Source of the DNA: an uncultured Eubacteriales bacterium
Lineage (GTDB): Bacteria; Bacillota; Clostridia; Oscillospirales; Acutalibacteraceae
Length of the DNA stretch: 12,329 bases
Reading direction: 5' to 3'
Assembly: GCA_948762645.1 (NCBI GenBank)
Contig: CAQBRY010000005.1
Span: forward strand, 1-12,329
Part shown: positions 5,970-12,329 of the stretch, in pieces
Layout: each line of letters begins with the position of its first letter
Position numbering within the stretch: the stretch's first letter is position 1
Notes under the pieces: generated by a model
The model's input: only the letters and a program-made list of their open reading frames with translations
Database searches by the model: none
Told to the model about the DNA's origin: nothing
Program-made: the position numbers and the translations under genes

Positions 5970-6671
5970 TTAATTCTCCCACTTATACCCCATTCCCCAG
6001 ACCGTTACAATATGTTCGGGAGTCGAGGGATTATCTTCTATTTTCATTCTAAGTCTTCTTATATTTACATCTACGATCTTTTCCTCTCCGTGATACTCGT
6101 CTCCCCAGACGTAATGAAGCATTTGCTTTCTGCTAAGTACCGACCCTGGATTGGAAAAAAAATATTCCATAATCTGAAACTCAACTTGCGTAAGTTCAAT
6201 GATTTTACCGTGCTTTTTAAGTACTCGGTTCTTAAGGTTCAGGACGAATTCTCCAAATCTTATTTCTTCTTTAAAATTATTTTCGCTGCGCATGGTGTTG
6301 AGCGCCACTCTTCTATAAAGGGCGTCCACCCTGGCAACAAGCTCCGACGGACTGAACGGTTTAGTTATATAATCATCCGCACCAAGCATTAATCCACTTA
6401 TCTTATCGATTTCCTGAGTCTTAGCAGTAAGTAAAATTATACCCAGACTATCACTTTTTTGCCTAAGTGCCTTACAAAGCGTCAGACCATCTATGCCAGG
6501 AAGCATAATGTCTATAACTGCTAAATCGAAATCACCATTATAATATTCAAACATCTCTAAGGCTTTTTCACCGCTGTCCGTCTCGACTACGTCATATCCA
6601 CTACGACGTAAATTAATTACCTCAAATTCACGTATTGCGGTTTCGTCTTCAGTTACAAGTATTCGTTTCAC
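5970..6671 (-). CDS. OmpR/PhoB-family response regulator
   Basis: This 233-residue transcription factor is activated by phosphorylation from a sensor kinase. The receiver domain (about 1-118) has the acidic pair E8/D9, phospho-acceptor Asp54 in VIDIMLPG, Thr82 and Lys104 in TKPF. The winged-helix DNA-binding domain (about 135-232) carries the recognition-helix region VDVNIRRLRMKI and ends with the wing motif GMGYKW, typical of OmpR/PhoB. It is full length. The start is GTG at 6669-6671, fixed by GGAGG seven to eight bases upstream and a matching promoter. In most Firmicutes the kinase gene would follow directly; here the nearest kinase is 3.5 kb downstream on the same strand. Its promoter is divergent from the Nif11-like peptide genes, so it may control them or the secreted-protein genes. 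That link is inferred from position only. Confidence 0.95.
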   Translation of the reverse strand: MKRILVTEDETAIREFEVINLRRSGYDVVETDSGEKALEMFEYYNGDFDLAVIDIMLPGIDGLTLCKALRQKSDSLGIILLTAKTQEIDKISGLMLGADDYITKPFSPSELVARVDALYRRVALNTMRSENNFKEEIRFGEFVLNLKNRVLKKHGKIIELTQVEFQIMEYFFSNPGSVLSRKQMLHYVWGDEYHGEEKIVDVNIRRLRMKIEDNPSTPEHIVTVWGMGYKWEN

Positions 6672-6706
6672 ACTACTTCCTCCAAAATTTTCCCCAAATT
6701 AGAAAT

Positions 6707-6735
6707 AGTATATCATGACTTAAAAAATTTATCAA
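6707..6735 (-). promoter_or_regulatory. Sigma-A promoter of the response regulator
   Basis: On the minus strand TTGATA (6735-6730) and TATACT (6712-6707) are 17 bases apart, about 35 bases before the GTG start. Confidence 0.75.
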
Positions 6736-6804
6736 AAAAGACTTTAGCATATAACTTAATATAATATGTAAAAATATATATTAGATTTCTTTGTCAACTT
6801 TTTC

Positions 6805-6832
6805 TTGCATATTTTTTATTATTATATATAAT
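6805..6832 (+). promoter_or_regulatory. Sigma-A promoter of the Nif11-like precursor genes
   Basis: TTGCAT (6805-6810) and TATAAT (6827-6832) are 16 bases apart, with transcription starting shortly before the GGAGG at 6861. It is divergent from the response regulator promoter, with about 70 bases between the two -35 boxes, enough room for shared operators. Confidence 0.65.
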
Positions 6833-6874
6833 TAAAAAAGAATACAATATATATTTTTATGGAGGTTGTATATT

Positions 6875-7367
6875 ATGATGGAAGATAAAATACAAAAATT
6901 ATTCTCAGATGAGGCACTTTTAAAAGAATTTCTTAGTCAGAAAGACATCGAAAAGTGCAAAAAGTTTTTTAGAAAATCAGAATATAAAAATATCAAAAGA
7001 AGAACTTGAAAGCGTGGCTAAATTACTAAAAGAGTATGCTGAAAAAGGAAATAGTATCACAGAAGAAAATTTAGACAAAATTGTTGGGGGAAATTTCAAC
7101 AAAAGTACTGCTTACAATAAAAGTAATAAATACACCGACAGAGCCTTAATTGATTTTCTAGCAAAAGCTCTTCCATTAGGTGCAGTATCCGGTACAGCAG
7201 GAGTTATATTAGCCGATAATAGCCTAATTGATGGACCAGAAATGAAAAGTGTCCTTATAGGAACATCTATCGCAACCGGAGTACTGGCTTTAAAGAGTAT
7301 ATTAAGCGGTATGAAAAATGCCCACAATTCCTGCTGGTGGAACTACATCGCAGAAAATGCAAACTAG
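6875..7367 (+). pseudogene. Nif11-like, double-glycine precursor peptide, frameshifted
   Basis: ATG 6875 (GGAGG at 6861-6865; a second ATG follows directly) begins a leader, MMEDKIQKLFSDEALLKEFL, that closely matches the start of the next gene. After about 30 codons a T6 run (6965-6970) has one base too many: without it the frame continues FLENQNIKISKEELESVAK and on to the stop at 7365-7367. As written, the first frame ends at 7007-7009 after 44 residues. The restored protein has about 162 residues against 161 for its neighbour: Nif11-like leader, LDKIVGG cleavage motif, then a core of about 90 residues with two hydrophobic segments, a polar NSLIDGPEMKS turn and a C-terminal SCWW. Nif11 leaders direct modification and export of RiPPs. 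It could be a real mutation, a sequencing error or, less likely, a slippage site. Confidence 0.7.
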
Positions 7368-7493
7368 TATATTTTTTAAAATAAAAAATGTTAGGAAAAT
7401 ATTTTTATTTTCTAAATTAAACATCTATAAATTTTTAAAAAGTTTTCAGTAAAAAAATTTAAATATAAATTAAAAAATGTGAGGGAATGAATC

Positions 7494-7979
7494 ATGATAG
7501 AAACAAAAGTAAAAAATTTACTCTCAGATGAAAAATTATTAAAGGAATTTCTTAGTCTTGCTAAATCAGAAGAAGCCCAAAAATTTCTAAAGGATCATGG
7601 AATAGAGTCTTCACAAAAAGAGCTCAAGTTAATTGCCGACATGCTAAATAAGTATGAAGAAAAAGGTGACTTCTTAAACGATACAGAATTAGAAAATATT
7701 GCCGGAGGAGCAAATTATTTCATAACAAAAAAAGACGCAGAAAAAAATTATGAACAATTAAATGAAGATGCAAAAAATGACTTAATAACATCAGGAATAT
7801 TTGCAGGATTCGGACTTTGTGCAGGAGTGGCTGCATGTTTGACAGAAGGTACTACATCTGGCATGGGAATTGGCCTCGCTACTTCCGGAGGTGCCATGGC
7901 ATTATATAAACTAGTAAAAAGCGGAAAAAGTAAATATGACTCTTCATGGTGGAAGCGCCTTGCAAACAGTCTTTCCTAA
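7494..7979 (+). CDS. Nif11-like leader peptide with double-glycine site and helical-hairpin core
   Basis: This 161-residue protein resembles RiPP or bacteriocin precursors. Residues 1-70 are a charged helical leader of Nif11 type (SDEKLLKEFL, SEEAQKFLKDHGI, KELKLIADML), ending at ELENIAGG with Gly71-Gly72, the usual cut site of peptidase-containing ABC transporters. The core (73-161) has a charged part, two hydrophobic Gly/Ala-rich segments at about 97-117 and 123-141 separated by LTEGTTSGMG, a basic linker, and SWWKR (151-155). Two cysteines (C109, C115) lie in the first hydrophobic segment. The start is set by GAGGG at 7481-7485. It follows its frameshifted paralogue by 126 bases, probably in one transcript, and ends at a strong terminator. 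The core is long for a RiPP, so a two-peptide, membrane-active bacteriocin is also possible. No maturation, transport or immunity gene is visible. Confidence 0.75.
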   Translation: MIETKVKNLLSDEKLLKEFLSLAKSEEAQKFLKDHGIESSQKELKLIADMLNKYEEKGDFLNDTELENIAGGANYFITKKDAEKNYEQLNEDAKNDLITSGIFAGFGLCAGVAACLTEGTTSGMGIGLATSGGAMALYKLVKSGKSKYDSSWWKRLANSLS

Positions 7980-7996
7980 TTGTATTTTACTTAATA

Positions 7997-8035
7997 AAAA
8001 CCAGTATATGTTTTTCACTAACATATACTGGTTTT
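7997..8035. terminator. Strong bidirectional terminator between convergent genes
   Basis: A perfect 16-bp stem, 7997-8012 with 8020-8035 (core CCAGTATATG), has a 7-base loop and A/T tracts on both sides. It serves the precursor-peptide genes from the left and the acyl carrier protein gene from the right. Confidence 0.9.
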
Positions 8036-8087
8036 AAATTTTACCTAATTTAAATAGTAAAAATTAAAAAAGCTTAAAATATATTTT

Positions 8088-8318
8088 TTATATTATCTTA
8101 TTTATATAATTAACTATATCTTCAACAGTGTGTATGTTTTCTAAAGAGTCTTCCTCACCTATTTCTATTTCAAACTCATCCTCGACCGTTGCTAAAAGAT
8201 CAGCTATATCCAAAGAATCAGCACCCAGGTCGTCTACAAGATTAGTCTCTAAAGTAACAGTTTCTTCCTCAACATCAAATTGCTCACTTAGAATAGATTT
8301 TATTTTTTCAAGAACCAT
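8088..8318 (-). CDS. acpP: Acyl carrier protein
   Basis: This 76-residue acidic protein carries growing acyl chains on a 4'-phosphopantetheine arm, in fatty acid synthesis and phospholipid assembly in the cytoplasm. The attachment serine is Ser35 in GADSLD. The four-helix pattern is complete: helix I about 2-15, the long loop with ETNLVDDLG, helix II after DSLD with LLATVEDEFEIEI, and the final TVEDIVNYI helix. GGAGG at 8335-8331 lies about twelve bases before the ATG. It is not next to fab genes; it stands 164 bases after the STAS gene, with a possible promoter of its own. The length and motif fit the primary housekeeping ACP, but a specialised second ACP is possible since its partner genes are not in view. 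Confidence 0.93.
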   Translation of the reverse strand: MVLEKIKSILSEQFDVEEETVTLETNLVDDLGADSLDIADLLATVEDEFEIEIGEEDSLENIHTVEDIVNYINKII

Positions 8319-8387
8319 AATAAATATTTTCCTCCATAAAGAATTATCTAACCTTTAAGTTAAATCTAAATCAAATTATATTTCAAC

Positions 8388-8417
8388 ATGTTAATTCATG
8401 CTATTAACAATTGTCAA
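8388..8417 (-). promoter_or_regulatory. Possible promoter of the acyl carrier protein gene
   Basis: A perfect TTGACA on the minus strand (8417-8412) is followed after 18 bases by TAACAT (8393-8388), about 70 bases before the ACP start. The -10 box matches four of six bases. An all-AT inverted repeat, AATTTATA/TATAAATT (8439-8462), lies between this and the STAS stop. Confidence 0.45.
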
Positions 8418-8482
8418 GACATATATATTCTTCCCAATAATTTATACTATAAAATATAAATTAAATATCTTATACATTAAGT

Positions 8483-8794
8483 TTATTGTGCAATTATAGT
8501 TAAGAAATCAGAAAAACCTGTCATGTTAAAAATTTCCATTACGTCTTCATTTACCTGTACAATGGCAAGACTTGCATTTGGGATATTGTTAACTTTCTTT
8601 TGAGCATAAAGTATAGCTCTAAGTCCGGCACTACTTAAATATTCCACTTCTTTAAAATCAAGTTCTAAAACTATTTCCTTATTATCCAAAGTCTCATCTA
8701 TTACTTTCTGAAATTCCGGGGCTGTTTTAGTGTCTACTCTACCAGTTACATATAAAATTGTCTTATCTCCCTGATTTACTTTCTCTATTTCCAT
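8483..8794 (-). CDS. STAS-domain anti-sigma factor antagonist
   Basis: This 103-residue protein is a single STAS domain of the SpoIIAA/RsbV type. In that family the unphosphorylated antagonist binds an anti-sigma kinase and frees its sigma factor; phosphorylation of a conserved serine ends this. Here the serine would be Ser54 (or Ser55) in YLSSAGLRAIL. The N-terminal strand pattern (TILYVTGRVDTKTAPEF) and the C-terminal EIFNMTGF helix are typical. The start is the ATG at 8792-8794, eight bases after GGAGG; a longer frame from a TTG at 8809 overlaps that ribosome site and is rejected. It follows the RsbW-like kinase gene by 20 bases in one operon. Gene order is kinase first, antagonist second, the reverse of classical rsbV-rsbW, and no sigma factor gene is present, so the target is unknown. 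Confidence 0.88.
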   Translation of the reverse strand: MEIEKVNQGDKTILYVTGRVDTKTAPEFQKVIDETLDNKEIVLELDFKEVEYLSSAGLRAILYAQKKVNNIPNASLAIVQVNEDVMEIFNMTGFSDFLTIIAQ

Positions 8795-8814
8795 TTTACA
8801 TACCTCCAAACAAT

Positions 8815-9231
8815 TTATAACTTCTTTGTCAATTTAAGAACATTTTGATTCCCTGCATATTCATATTCCATTTTATCCATAATTTGTTTTACCAAAAATA
8901 TACCAAGTCCCCCGATTTTTCTATCCTGAACGGAACTTGTAGTATCTACATTACCTGCTTTAGTAGGGTCAAATTTGGTCCCACTGTCAATAAAAGTAAT
9001 ACATATTTTATTATCAATTTTATTATAAAGAAACTTTATAGTAACATTACCCGGTGTATTTAAATGTTTGTAAGCATACGTAGAAATGTTTACGAAAATT
9101 TCTTCACAGGCAACCAAAATGTTAGCATGAACCTTCTTTTCTAAATCAACATCCTTTATAAGGCAATCTAAAAAAGAATAAACATCATCCCAATTATCAA
9201 CTATAGCAGTCGCATTGTATACCCTCTCCAC
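8815..9231 (-). CDS. RsbW-like ATP-binding anti-sigma factor / serine kinase
   Basis: This 138-residue protein is a compact GHKL ATPase (HATPase_c_2) like RsbW and SpoIIAB, which hold a sigma factor inactive and phosphorylate a STAS antagonist. Visible motifs are the N box VACEEIFVNISTYAY (40-54, with Glu43, Glu44 and Asn48), G1 IDSGTKFDP (81-89) and G2 KIGGLGIFLVKQIMD (105-119). There is no membrane segment, and the length is normal for the family. The start is GTG at 9229-9231; AGGGTGAT lies upstream at a rather long spacing. Its own sigma-A promoter is at 9376-9404. The downstream STAS protein is its likely substrate. In many Clostridia such pairs act without a dedicated sigma factor and may steer other outputs; the partner cannot be named here. 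Confidence 0.88.
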   Translation of the reverse strand: MERVYNATAIVDNWDDVYSFLDCLIKDVDLEKKVHANILVACEEIFVNISTYAYKHLNTPGNVTIKFLYNKIDNKICITFIDSGTKFDPTKAGNVDTTSSVQDRKIGGLGIFLVKQIMDKMEYEYAGNQNVLKLTKKL

Positions 9232-9590
9232 TTATAAAACCATCACCCTTTCTAAAACAGTACTATATTTCCTAGCGGATTATACTTTAGAATATAAATT
9301 TTTGAATTTATTAAATAATTATATTCTAAAAAAAATGAAATAGAAATACACAAAATAAACATATTTCACTTATATATATTAGCTATTTCATATAGATATG
9401 TCAAATGAAATTCTTGTTTTTTAGTTTATTATTTTTTATTTGTACCTATATAAGATAATATATTCTAGCTCATAGAAAAAGTAAACATGTTTATAAAATA
9501 TTTTTATACCTAAAAATTAAACGTGTAATATTTATAAAAATCCCCGCATAAATAATATACTATTTAAATAGATCTAAGGATGGTATATGC
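9232..9590. other. Divergent intergenic region with promoters
   Basis: No gene is seen between the RsbW-like gene and the carboxypeptidase gene. It holds the promoter at 9376-9404. For the carboxypeptidase there are only weak plus-strand candidates: TTGTAC (9440-9445) 18 bases before GATAAT (9464-9469), and an isolated TATACT at about 9557. Confidence 0.5.
9376..9404 (-). promoter_or_regulatory. Sigma-A promoter of the RsbW-STAS operon
   Basis: On the minus strand TTGACA (9404-9399) is followed after 17 bases by TAATAT (9381-9376), giving a leader of about 140 bases. Confidence 0.55.
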
Positions 9591-10739
9591 ATGAAAATAA
9601 AGTGGACACACTCTAAAACTATATTTTTTGGCGTTTTATTAAATATCGTTTTCGCAGTTTACGCCCCTATAGTTAAAAGTTTTGAAATATCTTCTCCCTG
9701 TGCAGTACTTATGGAGCAAAGTACAGGTCAAATTTTGTTTGAAAAAAACAGTCATGACGTCAAATACGCAGCATCTCTTATGAAAATCATGAATCTCCTT
9801 CTGGCAATGGAAGCCATAGACAGTAAAAAAATTTCCGAAAAAGATACAGTCTCAATAAGCGATAATGCCGCCAGTGCCGAAGGTGCTGACGTATGGCTCA
9901 AATCAGGTGAAAATATTTCAGTTGAAGACCTAATAAAATCAGTTGCCATAGCCTCCGCAAACGACGCCTCAAAAGCTCTTGCGGAACACATAAGCGGAAG
10001 TGAAGGCAAATTTATATCTTTATCTAATCAAAGAGCGGCACAGCTTGGTATGAAAGAAACCATATTTAAAGACTGCGTTGGATCTGACGAAGACGGAAAC
10101 GTAACGAGTGCTTATGACGTTGCTTTAATGTCAAAAGAGCTTATGAACCACAAAAAAATTATTCCCTATACTTCAACGTGGATAGATCACATTCGGGGCG
10201 GTCAGACTCAAATTGTAAATACAAATAAACTGATTAAGTCCTGTCAGGGGACGCTGGGTATCAAAACAGGTACTTCAGACAAAGCAAAAAGCTGTATATC
10301 AAGTGCGTGTCAAAGAGACGGCATGGTTTTAATAGGCGTAATACTCGGATGCGAAAATCCAAAAGAAAGATTTAAAGAAATGGAAAACTTACTTACATAC
10401 GGTTTTTCAGAATATACCACCGTAAAACCTCAAATACCTGAAAATATGGTGGAAAACGTAAAAGTACAAAACGGTATGATGGGAGAAGTAGGAGTAACTG
10501 CTTCGATAGATTCAGAAATTTTAGTGCCCAAATCAAAACAAAACTCTATTAAAAGTGAAATTAAAATAAATGAGGAAATCATAGCCCCGATAAAAGAAGG
10601 AGACGTACTTGGAAAAATAGTTTATACCCTCGATGGTAATACTATATCTGAGTGCGACATACTTTCAGATACGGACGTAGAAGAAATATCTTTTAAATCT
10701 GTATTTAAAGCAATGTTTCTCGAACTGATAAGACTTTAA
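9591..10739 (+). CDS. D-alanyl-D-alanine carboxypeptidase, PBP5 type (peptidase S11)
   Basis: This 382-residue penicillin-binding protein removes the terminal D-Ala from peptidoglycan stem peptides outside the membrane and so limits cross-linking. A signal peptide spans about 1-30. The three active-site motifs are present: SxxK as Ser62-Leu-Met-Lys65, SxN as Ser122-Ala-Asn124, and Lys225-Thr-Gly227. The S11 catalytic domain runs to about 275, followed by a PBP5-type C-terminal domain (about 278-365) and an amphipathic end, FKSVFKAMFLELIRL, that probably anchors it to the membrane as in PBP5/DacA. AAGGATGG precedes the ATG. The family also includes the sporulation enzymes DacB and DacF; the sequence does not settle which, so no symbol is given. 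It is transcribed alone or with pgi, from which it is separated by 145 bases. Confidence 0.92.
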   Translation: MKIKWTHSKTIFFGVLLNIVFAVYAPIVKSFEISSPCAVLMEQSTGQILFEKNSHDVKYAASLMKIMNLLLAMEAIDSKKISEKDTVSISDNAASAEGADVWLKSGENISVEDLIKSVAIASANDASKALAEHISGSEGKFISLSNQRAAQLGMKETIFKDCVGSDEDGNVTSAYDVALMSKELMNHKKIIPYTSTWIDHIRGGQTQIVNTNKLIKSCQGTLGIKTGTSDKAKSCISSACQRDGMVLIGVILGCENPKERFKEMENLLTYGFSEYTTVKPQIPENMVENVKVQNGMMGEVGVTASIDSEILVPKSKQNSIKSEIKINEEIIAPIKEGDVLGKIVYTLDGNTISECDILSDTDVEEISFKSVFKAMFLELIRL

Positions 10740-10825
10740 GTCACATATGGTAAATATCGACAAAAAACCATATAACATTAACTAATAATATGACGTCCAA
10801 ACTCCGCTGGAACTACACTTTTATA

Positions 10826-10854
10826 TTGAAAAAGAAAAAATCATATTATAAAAT
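10826..10854 (+). promoter_or_regulatory. Sigma-A promoter of pgi
   Basis: TTGAAA (10826-10831) and TAAAAT (10849-10854) are 17 bases apart, about 30 bases before the pgi start, so pgi probably has its own transcript. Confidence 0.65.
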
Positions 10855-10884
10855 TATAAATAAAAATTAAAGGAAGTGTAAATT

Positions 10885-12234
10885 ATGCCTGTTAAGCTCG
10901 AAACAAAATATTTATATCCCTTTATTAAAGATGAAGAATATGATCAAATACTTCCCCAAGTCAAAACTGCACATAAAATACTGCATCTAAAAAAAGGTCC
11001 CGGAAGCGATTATCTTGGATGGCTTAATTTGCCAAGCAATTACGATAAAGAAGAAATCGAAAAAATCAATCAAACCGCCCAAAAAATACAAGACAGCAGT
11101 GATATATTTATAGTAATAGGAATAGGCGGATCTTATTTGGGAGCAAAAGCCGCAATAGAATTTTTAAAATCTCATAACTATAATTTCCTTAGGAAAGACA
11201 CCCCAAAAATATTTTTTATAGGTAATAATATAAGTGCTACTGCAATATCTGAACTTCTTGAAATATGTACGGAAAAGGAAGTAGCAATAAACGTTATATC
11301 GAAATCAGGGGAAACAACCGAAACTTCAATAGCATTTAAAATATTCAGAGAGTTCCTTGAAAATAAATACGGAAAAGAAAAAGCTAAAGAAAGAATTTTT
11401 GTAACTACAGATAAAGAATCAGGACTTCTTAGAAAAATGTCCGACGAAAAAGGATATACTTCATTTAATATCCCAAGAGATATAGGCGGAAGATATTCCG
11501 TATTAACTCCAGTAGGGCTTCTTCCTATAGCCGTAAGCGGTGCAAACATTGAGGAAATTTTAAACGGAGCATTGGTTGCCAACGAAAATTTTCAAAAAAA
11601 TAATATAGAAAACAATATCTGCAATAAATACGCAGCGATAAGAAATATTCTATATAGAAAAGGAAAACAAATTGAGTTGCTCGTCGGATACGAACCACAT
11701 CTATATGGAATCACAGAGTGGTTTAAACAACTTTTCGCAGAAAGTGAAGGAAAAGATTCAAAAGGTATATTTCCGGCTTCATCCATATTTTCAACCGACC
11801 TTCATTCAATAGGGCAATTTATACAAGACGGAAGTAAAATCATTTTTGAAACGGTACTTCAAATAAAGAATAACAGTCCTGATATAACTATTAAACAAAG
11901 TAAAAACGACGAAGACAAACTAAATTTTCTTGCAGGAAAAACTGTTTCATATATAAATAAAAAAGCGTTTGAGGGGACAGTCCTTGCTCACACGGACGGC
12001 GGAGTACCAAATATAATATTAAATTTAGAAAATATATCTGAATATACACTCGGATATATGATATACTTTTTTGAAAAAGCATGTGCAGTTTCAGGATATA
12101 TGCTTGGTATAAATCCGTTTAATCAGCCCGGGGTAGAAGCTTATAAAAAGAATATGTTTGCGCTTTTGGGAAAACACGGATATGAAAAAGAAAAAGAAGA
12201 GCTAGAAAAAAGATTAAAAAATTCAGGAAGGTGA
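10885..12234 (+). CDS. pgi: Glucose-6-phosphate isomerase
   Basis: Pgi interconverts glucose 6-phosphate and fructose 6-phosphate in glycolysis and gluconeogenesis in the cytoplasm. The 449 residues match the short Firmicute form. The first SIS domain has VIGIGGSYLGAKA (77-89) and the phosphate-binding SKSGETTETS (139-148). The family signature DIGGRYSVLTPVGL (199-212) includes Arg203. Glu287 in FAESEGKD is the likely catalytic base region, His307 lies in DLHSIGQ, and the C-terminal signature GYMLGINPFNQPGVEAYK (404-421) supplies the active-site lysine. AAAGGAAG lies about ten bases before the ATG. The stop is five bases before the next start codon, so the following gene is probably translated from the same transcript. 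Confidence 0.97.
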   Translation: MPVKLETKYLYPFIKDEEYDQILPQVKTAHKILHLKKGPGSDYLGWLNLPSNYDKEEIEKINQTAQKIQDSSDIFIVIGIGGSYLGAKAAIEFLKSHNYNFLRKDTPKIFFIGNNISATAISELLEICTEKEVAINVISKSGETTETSIAFKIFREFLENKYGKEKAKERIFVTTDKESGLLRKMSDEKGYTSFNIPRDIGGRYSVLTPVGLLPIAVSGANIEEILNGALVANENFQKNNIENNICNKYAAIRNILYRKGKQIELLVGYEPHLYGITEWFKQLFAESEGKDSKGIFPASSIFSTDLHSIGQFIQDGSKIIFETVLQIKNNSPDITIKQSKNDEDKLNFLAGKTVSYINKKAFEGTVLAHTDGGVPNIILNLENISEYTLGYMIYFFEKACAVSGYMLGINPFNQPGVEAYKKNMFALLGKHGYEKEKEELEKRLKNSGR

Positions 12235-12239
12235 AAAAT

Positions 12240-12329
12240 ATGGGATTTAGAAACAGTGAGGAAACACGTGATGAAAAAAACGGCGTTGTATATTATATTA
12301 GGCGGAGCGTCCGTACAAGAGACCAAATC
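12240..12329 (+). CDS. Start of a gene downstream of pgi (partial, frame uncertain)
   Basis: Two overlapping frames stay open to the window end. One starts at ATG 12240, five bases after the pgi stop, with AGGAAGGTG in front, and reads MGFRNSEETRDEKNGVVYY. The other starts at ATG 12271 with GAGGAAAC nine bases before it and reads MKKTALYIILGGASVQ, which looks like the start of a membrane or secreted protein. Only one is likely to be real and about 60-90 bases are too few to choose. No family is recognised. Confidence 0.4.
   Translation, partial: MGFRNSEETRDEKNGVVYYIRRSVRTRDQI

Noticed and set aside
6012..6392. 126-codon plus-strand frame
   Set aside because: Lies wholly antisense to the intact response regulator gene and has no ribosome site or domain.
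6955..6975. Programmed ribosomal frameshift in the first precursor gene
   Set aside because: The needed shift is +1 (or -2). The nearby C-AAA-AAG and T6 runs do not form a canonical -1 slippery heptamer in the reading frame, and the paralogue has no such site. Mutation or sequencing error is simpler.
8795..8809. Upstream TTG start of the STAS gene adding five residues
   Set aside because: The TTG overlaps the GGAGG ribosome site that serves the ATG at 8794, so the shorter protein is preferred.
10745..10773. Inverted repeat ATATGGT/ACCATAT after the carboxypeptidase gene as a terminator
   Set aside because: The stem is only seven bases, the loop is 15 bases, and no T tract follows; not convincing as a Rho-independent terminator.
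1..12329. CRISPR arrays, tRNA or rRNA genes, prophage structural genes
   Set aside because: No regularly spaced repeats, no cloverleaf-like or rRNA-like segments, and no phage structural proteins were seen in reading the window.

Overview
The window reads as chromosomal DNA from a low-GC Firmicute, most likely a clostridial or gut-associated Clostridia lineage. The reasons are a very AT-rich composition, A/T-ending codons, strong GGAGG-type ribosome binding sites, TTGACA/TATAAT promoters, U-tract terminators, and typical Firmicute families (OmpR/HisKA two-component proteins, an RsbW/STAS pair, a PBP5-type carboxypeptidase, a 449-residue Pgi). I cannot name a species.

Layout. Positions 1-1055 are a decayed accessory edge: the N-terminal zinc ribbon of a transposase-like protein runs off the left end on the minus strand, followed by a frameshifted ribbon-helix-helix-like gene and eroded coding-like sequence. 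A sensor histidine kinase lies at 1056-2465 (minus) and an OmpR-type response regulator at 5970-6671 (minus). They are in the usual regulator-then-kinase order but 3.5 kb apart. Between them, on the plus strand, lie two genes for small secreted proteins of unknown function (2682-3272 and 3828-4445). Each has a sigma-A promoter and its own terminator. The 118 bp just upstream of the kinase reappear upstream of the second secreted gene, so this block looks like an old tandem duplication; a third, gene-less copy may follow at about 4500-4990. Positions 4990-5970 are mostly non-coding and rich in inverted repeats, with one possible 31-residue membrane peptide.

Divergent from the response regulator is a pair of paralogous genes (6875-7367 and 7494-7979) whose products have a Nif11-like leader ending in Gly-Gly, then an unusually large (about 90 residues) core made of a hydrophobic helical hairpin and a C-terminal Trp-Trp motif. 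They look like bacteriocin or RiPP-type precursors, but no maturase, protease or transporter is in the window. The first copy has a one-base frameshift at a T6 run.

The right part is housekeeping. It holds an acyl carrier protein (8088-8318), an anti-sigma-factor-antagonist STAS protein with an RsbW-like kinase (8483-9231, one operon), a D-Ala-D-Ala carboxypeptidase (9591-10739), glucose-6-phosphate isomerase (10885-12234), and the start of a further gene at the right edge.

The most interesting idea here is an inference: a two-component system flanked by several exported small proteins and leader peptides, forming a secreted-peptide island. The sequence supports proximity, divergent promoters and a duplicated regulatory element. 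It does not show that the two-component system controls these genes.
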